A stretch of DNA of 64,000 bases from Acidobacteriota bacterium. GTDB taxonomy: Bacteria > Acidobacteriota > Terriglobia > Versatilivoradales > Versatilivoraceae. This document shows, in pieces, positions 7,806 to 17,010 of the stretch (its first letter is position 1; each line of letters begins with the position of its first letter). The notes under the pieces were generated by a model that was not told the DNA's origin, did no database searches, and saw nothing but the letters and a program-made list of their open reading frames with translations. The translations under genes were made by a program, and so were the position numbers. Location of the stretch: NCBI GenBank assembly GCA_022826755.1, contig JAJDUG010000049.1:1-64000 (forward strand), read 5' to 3'.

Positions 7806-8838
7806 AACTAAAGGCCTCGAGTTTCCCCTGGGCCATTTCAGGAAGGTTTCGGAGCTGTTCCCGGGTTCCGAGAACGAACATCCTCAGACCGGCGGTCAAT
7901 CGGGTATCGGCGGAGGGGCTGGCGTCGATCCCGCCATCGGCCAGCTTGCAGGCCAGAACCGTGACGCCGAAGCGGGCGCGCCAGCGGCACTGCTCCAGGG
8001 TCTGGCCTACCAGGGGGGAGTCCGGCGAGAGTTTGAACTGCTCCATGTAGAGCTCGAGGCCGCTCTCGTAGACCACTTCATCCAGGAAGTTCGAGACTTC
8101 GGGCCGAATCAGCATGGTGACCATCCTGCGGCCGCTGAATCGATAGGGCAAGATCACCCGATTGGCGCCGGCTTTCACCAGCTTGCTTTCCGACTGCTCG
8201 TCTATCGCCCGGGCCACGATCAGGAGGTCCGACCTCACGCTGCGTGCGCTGAGCACGATGAACACGTTCTGGGCGTCGGAATCGGCAGCCACCAGCAGAC
8301 CGCGGGCTCGCTCGATTCCGGCTCGAGCCAAGAGTGCTTCGTTGGCCCCATCCCCCTGGAGCGCCAGGAACCCGGACTCGCCGACCCGGCTGATCTTCTC
8401 GGGCGAGGGATCGATCACCACGAAGGGGATACCCTGGGCAGCCAATTCGCCAGCCACGTGGCGGCCCACCCGGCCGTAGCCGCAGACGATGACGTGATCG
8501 CAGAGTTTGTCCAACATTCGGAGCAGGCGTCGTTGTTTCAGGTAGGCCCGTCCTTCGCCTGAGAGCAGAAAATCGGCCATGCCGCTCAGCAGGTACATGG
8601 CCAGCCAGCCGGCTCCCAGAATGAGCACGATGGTGAAGAGCTTGCCGCCCGGCGTCAGAGGCTTGACTTCGCCGAAGCCGACCGTGCTCAAGGTGATCAC
8701 GGCCATGTAAAGGGCATCCAATAGCTTCATGCCCTCCAGCAGCCAGAATCCCGTGGTGCCGAACAGCAGCAGGCCGGCCAGGGCAACCGCCGTTTTCCAG
8801 AAGCGCCGATGAGGGTGGGAGACAACCCGCCTTTGCAC
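7804..8838 (-). CDS. Two-TM potassium channel with RCK domain
   Basis: 344 residues. TM1 is about 14-32, the pore helix and filter STVGFGE lie at about 51-57, and TM2 about 66-86. TVGFG is the potassium selectivity filter. A cytosolic RCK (TrkA-N) Rossmann domain follows (HVIVCGYGRVGRHVAGEL, about 115-132, with the acidic ligand end VVID), then a TrkA-C domain (about 255-340). The architecture matches MthK-type channels gated by ions or nucleotides at the RCK ring. It reads toward the insertion sequence with no operon partner and is divergent from the copper ATPase. Stop TAG overlaps the repeat arm at 7804. Confidence 0.88.
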   Translation of the reverse strand: MQRRVVSHPHRRFWKTAVALAGLLLFGTTGFWLLEGMKLLDALYMAVITLSTVGFGEVKPLTPGGKLFTIVLILGAGWLAMYLLSGMADFLLSGEGRAYLKQRRLLRMLDKLCDHVIVCGYGRVGRHVAGELAAQGIPFVVIDPSPEKISRVGESGFLALQGDGANEALLARAGIERARGLLVAADSDAQNVFIVLSARSVRSDLLIVARAIDEQSESKLVKAGANRVILPYRFSGRRMVTMLIRPEVSNFLDEVVYESGLELYMEQFKLSPDSPLVGQTLEQCRWRARFGVTVLACKLADGGIDASPSADTRLTAGLRMFVLGTREQLRNLPEMAQGKLEAFS

Positions 8839-9245
8839 CAGGAACTCCTTAGATCGACCCGGCAGCTCTCGGGATCAGCCAACTCGACGGAACAATAGCA
8901 TAATTCCAGCCGATTCAATCAAGAGACCCGAGGCGGACGCGGAGGCGTTGCAGGGGACATGCAAGACCTGAGCGGGCGTGTAGAATAGCAAGCGAAGTAT
9001 TTGTGATTGTTGATTTCTGATTGTTGATTGGGAGGCAAGACCAATCGACTTTGCCGCAAATCAAGAATCTTCAATCAACAGAGCCTTTTGCAAATTTGGC
9101 CGGGGAGCGGGATTTATTGCCGGGAAGGCTCAACAATCCAAGATTCAGGAATCTTGACTCATCTTTCGACGTTGTTTCGATTTTTCAGCGCCGGAGAACC
9201 CATTTCAGCCCGCCACTCCCCCGAAGCCACCACGCGTGACAGGCC
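8839..9245. other. Divergent intergenic region
   Basis: About 400 bp between the divergent channel and copper-ATPase genes, so promoters for both should be here. The segment 9003-9079 contains TTGATTTCTGATTGTTGATTG and an imperfect reverse complement (AATCTTCAATCAACA), another short AT-rich repeat. No gene and no clear CueR-like or CsoR operator could be identified by eye. Confidence 0.5.
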
Positions 9246-11651
9246 ATGGACCCTCTCACATTGAACATCCTTCCGGACCCGGGCGAGCCGAGCGGCCATG
9301 TCCCTTCAGGTCCCAAGCCCGGCGCCGTGCGGGACCCGGTGTGCGGCATGTGGGTCGATCCGAAAACGGCCGCCGATTCGTGCGCCTTTGGCGAACAGAC
9401 CTATTACTTCTGCCGCACGCACTGCCGGACCCGATTCGAGGCCGATCCCGATCGTTTCCTGGGCAGCCCGGAGACCCCCGCGGCCCCGGACACCGGAAGT
9501 GGAACTCCGGAAGTGGAGGAACACCACCGGCAGCCGGGGAGCTACACCTGCCCCATGCACCCCGAGATCCTGACCGATCGACCCGGAGCCTGTCCGCTTT
9601 GCGGCATGGCCCTGGAACCCCGAGCGGTGAGCCTGGAGGAGCCCGACAATCCGGAGCTGTCCGACATGAGGGGCCGCTTCAGGATCAGCCTGGTTCTGAC
9701 GCTTCCCGTCTTCCTGCTGGCCATGTCGGAAATGATTGCCGGCGGTTCCCTGCTGCCGCACTGGCTGGCCGAGGTTTCGGCCTGGATTCAATGCCTGCTG
9801 GCAGCGCCGGTGGTTCTCTGGGGTGGATGGCCGCTGCTGCAGCGCGGGTGGGCCTCACTGGTCCACCTCAGCCCCAACATGTTTACCCTGATCGGATTGG
9901 GCACGGCCACCAGCTACCTCTACAGCCTGGCGGCCACCCTGGCTCCCTCCCTTTTCCCGGACGCCTTTAGAGGTCCTGGCGGGTCCGTTCCCGTTTACTT
10001 CGAAGCGGCAGCCGTCATCACCACCCTGGTGCTGCTGGGGCAGGTGCTGGAGCTTCGGGCCCGGCAGCGGACCGGCAGCGCCATCCGCTCGCTCCTGAAG
10101 CTGGCTCCCGAGACCGCGCGCCGGTTGCGCGAGGATGGAACCGAGGAGGAGATCTCCCTCGACCTCGTCCAGGTGGACGCCCGGTTGAGGGTTCGTCCCG
10201 GTGAGCGCATCCCGGTGGACGGAGTGGTCCTGGAGGGCGCCAGCTCGGTGGACGAATCCATGGTCACCGGCGAACCGCTTCCGGTCCAGAAGCTTCCCGC
10301 CGACCCGGTGACCGGGGGCACCATGAACCAGACCGGCAGTTTCCTCATGCGCGCCACCCGGGTGGGACAGGACACCTTTTTGGCCCGGATCGTCCAGATG
10401 GTGGCCGAAGCCCAGCGGACACGCGCGCCCATCCAGCGCTTTGCCGACGCGGTTTCCGCCCGCTTTGTCCCCGCGGTGCTCCTGGCCGCCCTGCTGACCT
10501 TTGCGGGCTGGAGTCTGCTGGGGCCACAGCCCGCCATGGCCTACGGCCTGGTCAATGCCGTGGCCGTGTTGATTATCGCCTGCCCCTGCGCCCTCGGTCT
10601 GGCCACGCCCATGTCGATCATGGTGGCGACCGGACGAGGAGCCGGCTGCGGCGTGCTGGTCAAGAATGCCGCGGCCCTGGAAGCCCTGGCCGGCGTGGAC
10701 ACCCTGGTGCTGGACAAGACGGGAACTCTCACCGAGGGCAAACCCCGGCTTCGGACACTGGTGGCCCTGCCGGGCTGGAGCGAAGAGGAGCTGTTGTCGG
10801 CGGTGGCCAGCCTGGAGCAGGCCAGCGAACACCCCCTGGCAGGAGCCATCCTGGAAGCGGCCGGGAGCCGCAACCTCGATCCGGCCCCCGTCCGGGAATT
10901 CCAGGCCGTTCCCGGGAGAGGGATTCGGGGAAGCGTGCGAGGACGGTCCCTGGTGGTGGGCAACGCAAGGATGCTGGAGGAGTTGGGGATCGAAACGGGG
11001 GCGCCCCATCACCGGAGGGACCATGTGAGCGAGTCGGGCCAGGCCGTGGTGCTGGTGGCCGCCGACGGCCGATTGGCCGGATGGCTGGGAGTGGAAGACC
11101 CCGTCAAGAGCTCCGCCAAGGAGGCCGTATACCGGCTGCAGCATGCGACCCGGCGCGTCCTGATGGTCACCGGGGACCACCGCAAATCGGCCGAAAGCGT
11201 AGCCTGCGAGTTGGGAATCGAACATGTCCGGGCAGAGGTGGATCCCCGGGAAAAGGCAATGATCGTCAAACGGCTGCAAGACGAAGGCAGTCGGGTGGCC
11301 ATGGCCGGCGACGGCATCAACGACGCCCCGGCGCTGGCCCAGGCGCAGGTGGGAATCGCCATGGGGAGCGGCACCGACGTGGCCATGGAGAGCGCCGGGA
11401 TCACCCTGGTGGGAGGAGACCTGGGAGGCCTGGTTCGCGCCTTCCGCCTGAGCCGCCGCACCATGCGCAACATTCGGCAGAACCTGTTTCTGGCGTTTGT
11501 CTACAACCTGCTGGGCATTCCGATTGCCGCCGGCCTCCTCTATCCGCTCTTCGGCCTCTTCCTGAACCCGATGATTGCCGCCGCCGCCATGACCTTCAGT
11601 TCCCTGTCGGTCATCGCCAACGCCCTGCGCCTCAGACGACTGCCACTGTGA
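9246..11651 (+). CDS. Copper-type P1B ATPase with YHS and CPMHP domains
   Basis: 801 residues. The N-terminus holds a YHS domain (about 28-75; [17 protein letters not shown]) then a heavy-metal-binding domain (YTCPMHPEI...CPLCGM, about 98-124) in place of the usual HMA domains. The core has the transport motif CPCALG (about 446-451), the phosphorylation site DKTGTLTEG (Asp about 490), the P1B HPLA histidine motif and the hinge [10 protein letters not shown]. The eight-helix topology ends with [16 protein letters not shown], the NxxxxxxxxMxxSS signature of Cu(I)-exporting CopA. It should pump Cu+ from the cytoplasm. No chaperone or regulator lies beside it. Confidence 0.92.
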   Translation: MDPLTLNILPDPGEPSGHVPSGPKPGAVRDPVCGMWVDPKTAADSCAFGEQTYYFCRTHCRTRFEADPDRFLGSPETPAAPDTGSGTPEVEEHHRQPGSYTCPMHPEILTDRPGACPLCGMALEPRAVSLEEPDNPELSDMRGRFRISLVLTLPVFLLAMSEMIAGGSLLPHWLAEVSAWIQCLLAAPVVLWGGWPLLQRGWASLVHLSPNMFTLIGLGTATSYLYSLAATLAPSLFPDAFRGPGGSVPVYFEAAAVITTLVLLGQVLELRARQRTGSAIRSLLKLAPETARRLREDGTEEEISLDLVQVDARLRVRPGERIPVDGVVLEGASSVDESMVTGEPLPVQKLPADPVTGGTMNQTGSFLMRATRVGQDTFLARIVQMVAEAQRTRAPIQRFADAVSARFVPAVLLAALLTFAGWSLLGPQPAMAYGLVNAVAVLIIACPCALGLATPMSIMVATGRGAGCGVLVKNAAALEALAGVDTLVLDKTGTLTEGKPRLRTLVALPGWSEEELLSAVASLEQASEHPLAGAILEAAGSRNLDPAPVREFQAVPGRGIRGSVRGRSLVVGNARMLEELGIETGAPHHRRDHVSESGQAVVLVAADGRLAGWLGVEDPVKSSAKEAVYRLQHATRRVLMVTGDHRKSAESVACELGIEHVRAEVDPREKAMIVKRLQDEGSRVAMAGDGINDAPALAQAQVGIAMGSGTDVAMESAGITLVGGDLGGLVRAFRLSRRTMRNIRQNLFLAFVYNLLGIPIAAGLLYPLFGLFLNPMIAAAAMTFSSLSVIANALRLRRLPL

Positions 11652-11849
11652 GGCGCGGGACCAAACGGCCACGGACCGACGACTCCCCTTCCCGGCCCCA
11701 CAACACCGCGACAGGGGCACGGCCAATGGGCTTGGCTGAGAAGGGGCTTTGTGCAGGCCCTGATGGAGATGCCTTACGAGTGGTCCGCAATACCCTGAAC
11801 TTCTCGACTGCGCATCCGGCGCCCGCGTAGAACGTCGGGCCGGCGCCGG

Positions 11850-12995
11850 TTACGTTCGGCGGCGGGAGCCGAAGAAGCGCCGCCAGCTCATCGCGAGACC
11901 GGTCCAGACCATGACGGCGACGCCCAGGGACACGCCGCCGGCGATCGACTGGCCGACCACGCCGTACACTTCTCCGGTGTGCGCAAACCGCAACCAGCGA
12001 CGGATCTTGAAGCCGGGCGTGAAGGTCGGATAGCCGGACCGCTCCACCAGCTCGCCGGTTGCCCGGTCGAACAGCAGATCCTCGCTCTTCGACGGCTGGC
12101 GGCCGTTTCCGCGGTCGACCGCGACCACGACGGGGTGGTGAATCGACTCGGGAATATCAACGGTGAGCGTTCGCCAGCCGGGCGTCTCGATGCCGGCCTT
12201 CGTGGCCAGCATCTGCAGCTCGACCAACGGGGCCGCCGGCTCCAGCGCGACCGACGGATTGTCCCGCGCATCCGACTGCCGCTGCCGCGGCGACTGCTGA
12301 AACGGTGGCGTGTCGCCCGCCAGCCGATGGACGAGGTCGGCGGCCCACTGGTAGGAGATGGTGGCCCCGCTGAAAACGATGACGGCGAGCGGAATGGCCG
12401 ACCAGAATCCGATCACGGTATGCCAGTTGAAATCGCGCGACCGTCCCCTGAGCCGGCGGCGGAACCACAGCGCGTGTCTCCAAGCGGCGCGGCTTCGGAT
12501 CGATGGCCACCAGAGATAGACCCCGCTGAAGAGCAGGAACAGGAATCCGAGGTTGGCAACTGCAACGACCGTCCGACCGACAATCCTATACTCCCCCTCC
12601 AGGGCCAACCACCGGTGCCAGACCATGACGCTCCGGAGGAAGCGCCGCGTTCGCGTGTTGCCATCGCCCAGCCGCTCGCCGGTGAAGCGATCGACGAAGA
12701 CGGTGGCTCCGCCGTCGATCTCGACGACCGCCGGCTCCAGCGGGTCTCTGCGCAAGGCCACCGAAGTGACGACATCGGCGGACTGCCCGCCGGCGACCCG
12801 CGCGATCAACGCGTCGAGCCCGAGCGGTGCAACGCCCGGGCCCGGCGGATCGGCTCGATAGTCGCGGAGCGCCCACCGGTTCAACTGCGCCTCGTAGGCG
12901 AGGATCACGCCGGTCACCGCCAGCATGAGGATCACGACGGCGGCGGTGACGCCGACCGCCAGGTGGACCCAGAAGATTGCCTTGCGCAGGGACAT
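11850..12995 (-). CDS. PepSY-associated TM helix protein, probable ferric reductase
   Basis: 381 residues starting MSLRKAIFWVHLAVG; an in-frame upstream ATG (13136) would overlap the preceding gene and add non-family sequence. Four TM segments (about 10-35, 155-175, 200-220, 345-368) flank periplasmic PepSY-type regions. Histidines lie at membrane positions typical of haem ligands: WVHL, VWHRWL, NWHTVIG and FAHTGEVYG. The family (PiuB/FoxB-like) includes inner-membrane reductases that release iron from siderophores. It is downstream of and co-directional with the Tat lipoprotein behind a Fur-box match, supporting an iron role. No TonB receptor is in the window. Confidence 0.82.
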   Translation of the reverse strand: MSLRKAIFWVHLAVGVTAAVVILMLAVTGVILAYEAQLNRWALRDYRADPPGPGVAPLGLDALIARVAGGQSADVVTSVALRRDPLEPAVVEIDGGATVFVDRFTGERLGDGNTRTRRFLRSVMVWHRWLALEGEYRIVGRTVVAVANLGFLFLLFSGVYLWWPSIRSRAAWRHALWFRRRLRGRSRDFNWHTVIGFWSAIPLAVIVFSGATISYQWAADLVHRLAGDTPPFQQSPRQRQSDARDNPSVALEPAAPLVELQMLATKAGIETPGWRTLTVDIPESIHHPVVVAVDRGNGRQPSKSEDLLFDRATGELVERSGYPTFTPGFKIRRWLRFAHTGEVYGVVGQSIAGGVSLGVAVMVWTGLAMSWRRFFGSRRRT

Positions 12996-13142
12996 GTCCG
13001 GTCGAGTCTCGGGGCGAGGGCTCCGGCGCTGGTAACCTGTGGCGATACGCTCGGCGCCGAGAGCGGCGAGACACCTTGCGGGGAGAGGGCAAGGCAATGT
13101 GGGCTCAACGCAGGAGTTCGCGCCGTTGTCCGGCACAGATTC

Positions 13143-13397
13143 CTACTCCTGCTGGTCGGAATCGGTCGCCTGATCGGAGTCAGCCGGCGGCGCACCGGCA
13201 TCGCCTTCACCGTCGGAATCAGTTCCGCTGGCGCAGGCCGCGACCATGGCGGCAGCCGCCGCGATCGAGCCGGCCGCGACCGCCCGAGAGAGAAACGAGC
13301 GGCGATCGACCTGGACAGTGGTGATGTCCTCGTCCGTCAGTGCCGCCGGGGATCCGGGACGAGTCGCGCCGAGCTTGCCGTTCTCCGATCTGCTCAT
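13143..13397 (-). CDS. Small Tat-signal lipoprotein with DSD repeats
   Basis: 84 residues. A hydrophilic leader (1-30) precedes the twin-arginine motif DRRSFLSR (31-38), an alanine-rich h-region and a lipobox VAAC (52-55). The mature part is only 30 residues, acidic, and has DSD three times (60-62, 73-75, 79-81), ending DQQE. No catalytic fold fits, so it is a small exported, probably lipidated, peptide. It starts 25 bases from a Fur-box match and is followed by the PepSY gene on the same strand. Its role is unknown; a metal-binding peptide or an oxygenase substrate is conceivable. Base composition resembles its two neighbours rather than the flanks. Confidence 0.6.
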   Translation of the reverse strand: MSRSENGKLGATRPGSPAALTDEDITTVQVDRRSFLSRAVAAGSIAAAAAMVAACASGTDSDGEGDAGAPPADSDQATDSDQQE

Positions 13398-13421
13398 TAC
13401 CTTGCTCCTAAGACTGGAAAC

Positions 13422-13436
13422 TGAGAATGAGTCTCA
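13422..13436. promoter_or_regulatory. Fur-box-like palindrome
   Basis: TGAGAATGAGTCTCA is a near-perfect palindrome (TGAGA, five bases, TCTCA) that fits the Fur core TGAGAATNATTCTCA closely. It lies between divergent genes, 25 bases from the Tat lipoprotein start and about 80 from the JmjC start, so one site could repress both directions when iron is replete. Fur itself is not in the window; binding is inferred from sequence. Confidence 0.6.
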
Positions 13437-13518
13437 ATATGCTAATAACGCGATGCTAGTGATGTGTGCCCTGGCTGTCAAGCCGTGACCGACAGCCGTG
13501 ACCGGAGCCGCGGAACCA

Positions 13519-14775
13519 ATGAGTGACGACAACGGTGGCAACGCACGGAGCGCTCAAATGACTACGGACCGCACCCGGGCAGGACAGGCGATCGACCGCG
13601 GCTGGTACGCCTGGCTCATCGATCCGCTGTCGACCGTGGAGTTCGAAAACGACTACTACGAGCAGCGGCTTCTCCACATCCGGCGCAAGGCATCCGCGTA
13701 CTACGCCGGGCTCCTGTCGGTGAGCGATCTCGACATCGTGCTCGGCACTCACTCGGCCGGTCATCGAGACATCAAGCTGGTTCGGGATGACGGCGACGTC
13801 GCCTCCCGTGAGTACCTGAACGGCGCCGGCAGGGTGCGGCCTCTCGAGGTCGCGAGGCACTTCGACAACGGCTCGACCGTCATCTTCAACCAGCTCCACA
13901 CGCGCGTGCCGACGCTGGCGCGGTTGTGCGCCGCGCTCGGGAGTCGCTTCTCGTCGCGAGTCCAGGCCAACGTGTATCTCACGCCGCCCGACGCGCAGGG
14001 ATTCGCCCCGCACTGGGATGTCCACGATGTCTTCGTCTTGCAGATCAGCGGCGCCAAGCGCTGGTCGATCTACGACACCAAGGTGCGATTGCCGCTGTGC
14101 GGCCAGCGCTTCGAACCCGGCACGCCTCCGGGCGACCTTAGCGATGAGTTCGAACTCAGTCCGGGCAGCACCCTCTACCTTCCGCGCGGCCTCATGCACT
14201 CCGCCCGCTCGACGGGTCAGGCGTCCTTGCACATTACGCTCGGGCTCACGGCATTCACATGGGCGGCGTTCCTGGTCGAAAGCGTCAACGCGGCGGCGCT
14301 CGAGGAAGAATCGCTGCGCCGCAATCTCCCTCGCGAGTTCGCTCGCGAGGGATTCCCTGCGTCCGAGCGGGAGCGCCTGTTCAGCGAGAAGCTGGACTTG
14401 CTGCAATCACGGTTCGACCCCGAGGTCGTGTGGCGCCGCTTTACGGACGAGGTCCTGGCCACCGACGTACCGCTGTTCACCGACCTGCTTGGCCAGCGGC
14501 TCCGCCCGGATCGGCTGGCGCCGGGCTCGCGGGTAAGGCGCCGTGTCGGGTTGCTCACTGAAGTCGCGACGGACGGCGAGACCTGCGTCCTCCGGTTCTG
14601 TGGCCGGGAACTCAGGCTGCCGGCCGGCGCGTGGCCGGCGTTGCAGTTCGCCACCACGGCTGATGAGTTCCGCGTCCTGGACCTGCCCGACTGCCTGGAT
14701 GCCGAGGGCAAGCTGACCCTGGTGAAGAGACTCGTCAAAGAGGGGGTTCTCCAGCGCGCTGCCCAGGGGGGATGA
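13519..14775 (+). CDS. JmjC/cupin_4 Fe(II) 2-oxoglutarate oxygenase
   Basis: 418 residues from ATG 13519 (GTG 13498 is in frame upstream). The cupin_4 JmjC barrel has the facial triad HWD (about H165, D167) and the distal histidine in PRGLMHSARST (about H227). The C-terminal 90 residues look like the winged-helix part of the YcfD/RoxA and MINA53/NO66 protein hydroxylases. Enzymes of this family hydroxylate arginine or histidine on ribosomal proteins using O2 and 2-oxoglutarate. Its position opposite a Fur-box match, beside a Tat lipoprotein and a PepSY protein, makes an iron-linked substrate plausible. Frequent GCG/CGC codons set it apart from flanking genes. Confidence 0.82.
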   Translation: MSDDNGGNARSAQMTTDRTRAGQAIDRGWYAWLIDPLSTVEFENDYYEQRLLHIRRKASAYYAGLLSVSDLDIVLGTHSAGHRDIKLVRDDGDVASREYLNGAGRVRPLEVARHFDNGSTVIFNQLHTRVPTLARLCAALGSRFSSRVQANVYLTPPDAQGFAPHWDVHDVFVLQISGAKRWSIYDTKVRLPLCGQRFEPGTPPGDLSDEFELSPGSTLYLPRGLMHSARSTGQASLHITLGLTAFTWAAFLVESVNAAALEEESLRRNLPREFAREGFPASERERLFSEKLDLLQSRFDPEVVWRRFTDEVLATDVPLFTDLLGQRLRPDRLAPGSRVRRRVGLLTEVATDGETCVLRFCGRELRLPAGAWPALQFATTADEFRVLDLPDCLDAEGKLTLVKRLVKEGVLQRAAQGG

Positions 14776-14949
14776 CCTGTCCTCCAATGAGGCGCTGTCT
14801 TCCGGGACCGGGATTCGGATCTTTCCTCTCGCGTCGGCCGCGAACCGTTGCGCCTCTCTCCAATCAAGCGGTACAGTAGTGCCGAGTCCGGCTGGGGCGG
14901 GCTGCAGGGCAGGTTGCGGGCAGCCGTCCGAAAATCGGGAGGCGATGGA

Positions 14950-15744
14950 TTGAAGCTCACCGAAAGTCAAAGGCGCGGCAGGCGCGTTCTCCACATTCTG
15001 GGACTGTCGCTGCTGGCATTGACCATGACCTCCGCGGGGCCGACGGCCGGCGATCGGCATTCGCCTCGGGCGATCATCGACCGAGTGGACCAGGTGTTGC
15101 GAGGGGCTTCCAGTCGCGGCGTGGCTACCATGAGGGTGGTCACCCGGCACTGGGAACGGAGCCTGACCATGGAGGTCTGGTCCCTGGGCGCCGACTACTC
15201 CCTGGTCCGGGTCCTGGCTCCCGCCAAGGAAGCCGGCACCGGCACCCTGAAAGCCTCCAGGGATATCTGGAACTACCTGCCCAAGGTGGATCGCACCATC
15301 AAGATTCCCGCCTCCATGATGATGGGGTCCTGGATGGGGTCCCACTTCACCAACGATGACCTGGTCAAGGAAAGCCGCCTGGTCGAGGATTACGAAATAG
15401 AAACCTCCTTTGAAGGAGCTCGCGAAAATGTCAGGGTCTGGGAATTTGTCCTGACCCCGAAGCCGGAAGCCGCCGTGGTCTGGGGAAAGATCGAATACCG
15501 GGTCCGTCAACGGGACTTCATGCCTCTGCAGGCGCGCTATTTCGACGAAGAGGGCGAACTGGCGCGAACCCTCACCTTCAGTGACTTCCGTCGCATGGGA
15601 GACCGCCTGGTTCCGGCCCGCATGGACATGCAACCCCACGACAAACCCGGCGAGCGAACCAGCGTGAGCTACGCCGAGCTGCAGTTCGACCTGAATATCG
15701 ACAAGTCCTTCTTTTCCCTGCGAACCCTCCGGCGCGGGAGGTGA
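14950..15744 (+). CDS. LolA-like outer-membrane lipoprotein-sorting protein
   Basis: About 264 residues if translated from TTG 14950, which places a basic n-region (RRGRRVLH) before the h-region ILGLSLLALTMTSAG; an ATG at 14848 is in frame but leaves the signal internal. The body has the family pattern RVVTRHWERSLTMEVWS, KASRDIWNYLPKVDRTIKIP, MMMGSWMGSHFTNDDLV and a closing beta-strand region, as in the periplasmic proteins annotated outer membrane lipoprotein-sorting protein, with the half-barrel of LolA/LolB. It is first in an operon with two FtsX-type permeases and an ATPase, so it probably accepts the substrate they release. Six bases separate it from the next gene. Confidence 0.82.
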   Translation: MKLTESQRRGRRVLHILGLSLLALTMTSAGPTAGDRHSPRAIIDRVDQVLRGASSRGVATMRVVTRHWERSLTMEVWSLGADYSLVRVLAPAKEAGTGTLKASRDIWNYLPKVDRTIKIPASMMMGSWMGSHFTNDDLVKESRLVEDYEIETSFEGARENVRVWEFVLTPKPEAAVVWGKIEYRVRQRDFMPLQARYFDEEGELARTLTFSDFRRMGDRLVPARMDMQPHDKPGERTSVSYAELQFDLNIDKSFFSLRTLRRGR

Positions 15745-15750
15745 GCGGTC

Positions 15751-17010
15751 ATGGCTCTGCCTTGCTGGTGGCTGATCGGCTGGCGCAATCTCGGACGCAA
15801 CCCCAAACGCACCTTCATCACGGCCCTGGGACTGGCGGCCGGCTACTTCGCCGTCATCTTCATGGTCGGCTTCGCCGACGGACTCAAGGTGGAGATGATT
15901 GACAACGGCACCGGCCTGATGACGGGGCAAATACAGATCCACTCACCCCGCTACCGGCCGGACCGCAGCCTCTACGAGACTATCGGGGGCCGCGCCGGGG
16001 CCGACTTCGAAGCCGTAATCCGGACGGCGGTCCGAGACCCCGCCGTGGTCGCGGCTGCTCCCCGCGTCTACGGCGCGGGCCTGCTGAGCTCGGGACAATC
16101 CACCAGGGGCGGCATGCTGATGGGCATCGACCTCGATCGCGAGCCCGAGGTCAGCCGCCTCATCAATTCTCTATCGCAAGGGCGGACCCCCTCTCCGGCA
16201 GCCAACGAATTGATGATCGGGGCCGAGATGGCCCGCCGGCTGGAATTGCAGGTGGGCGATGAAGTCATCCTGGTGGCTCCCGCGGCAGACGGCTCCATGG
16301 GCAACGACATCTTCCGGGTATGCGGCCTCTACCGGACCGGCATGGCCGATCTGGACGGGGCCTTCGCCCTGATTCCGATCCGGTCGCTGCAGCGTTTGCT
16401 GGCGCTCGATCCGGAGAGGATCCACGAGATCGCCCTCTCCACCGCCGATCCCTGGCTGGCTCCGGAAGCCGGACGACGGCTGCTTGCCGGCCTGGCGCCG
16501 CTGGGGGTGGAACTGGAGGTGCTTGACTGGACCGGACTGCGGCCGGAAATGCTGGAATACGCCCTGTTGATGGATTCCTGGTATTCGATCGTGGTGCTCA
16601 TCGTCTTCTCCATAGCGCTTTTCGGCGTCGCCAATACCATGCTCATGTCCACTTACGAGCGACGGCGGGAGTTCTCGGTGATGCTGGCTCTGGGAGCCAG
16701 GCCCCACCAGGTACTGCTCACGGTGGTTTCGGAGGCGACCGCGCTGGGATGGATCAGCCTGGCCCTGGGCGTGGCCGTCACCTTCCCGCTCATTGCCTGG
16801 TGGCACCATTCCCCCATCGACCTGAGCTGGATCTACGGCGATCTCACCATGCTGGGAGCGCTGATACGTCCCGTGCTCAGGGTCGAATACAACCTTCCCG
16901 TGTCCGTGTGGACCGGCTTGGCGCTGCTGCTGACCGCGGTGACCGCCGGTCTCTACCCCGCAGCGCGAGCCGCATGGTTGCCGCCGGCGGACACACTCTC
17001 CGGCCAATGA
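15751..17010 (+). CDS. FtsX/LolC-like ABC permease (first)
   Basis: 419 residues with the FtsX/MacB topology: TM1 (about 22-42), a periplasmic domain of roughly 230 residues, then three TMs (about 278-300, 325-350, 385-405). The segment MLMSTYERRREFSVMLALGARPHQV just after TM2 is the conserved cytoplasmic loop that contacts the ATPase. The N-terminus LIGWRNLGRNPKRT is the usual amphipathic helix. Strong RBS GGGAGGTGA precedes ATG 15751. Its stop overlaps the start of the second permease (ATGA at 17007), so the two should be made in equal amounts and form a LolCE-like heterodimer. Confidence 0.88.
   Translation: MALPCWWLIGWRNLGRNPKRTFITALGLAAGYFAVIFMVGFADGLKVEMIDNGTGLMTGQIQIHSPRYRPDRSLYETIGGRAGADFEAVIRTAVRDPAVVAAAPRVYGAGLLSSGQSTRGGMLMGIDLDREPEVSRLINSLSQGRTPSPAANELMIGAEMARRLELQVGDEVILVAPAADGSMGNDIFRVCGLYRTGMADLDGAFALIPIRSLQRLLALDPERIHEIALSTADPWLAPEAGRRLLAGLAPLGVELEVLDWTGLRPEMLEYALLMDSWYSIVVLIVFSIALFGVANTMLMSTYERRREFSVMLALGARPHQVLLTVVSEATALGWISLALGVAVTFPLIAWWHHSPIDLSWIYGDLTMLGALIRPVLRVEYNLPVSVWTGLALLLTAVTAGLYPAARAAWLPPADTLSGQ

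Noticed and set aside
9855-11726. Minus-strand open frame of 623 codons across the copper ATPase
   Set aside because: Antisense to a fully motif-complete P-type ATPase and without recognisable domains.
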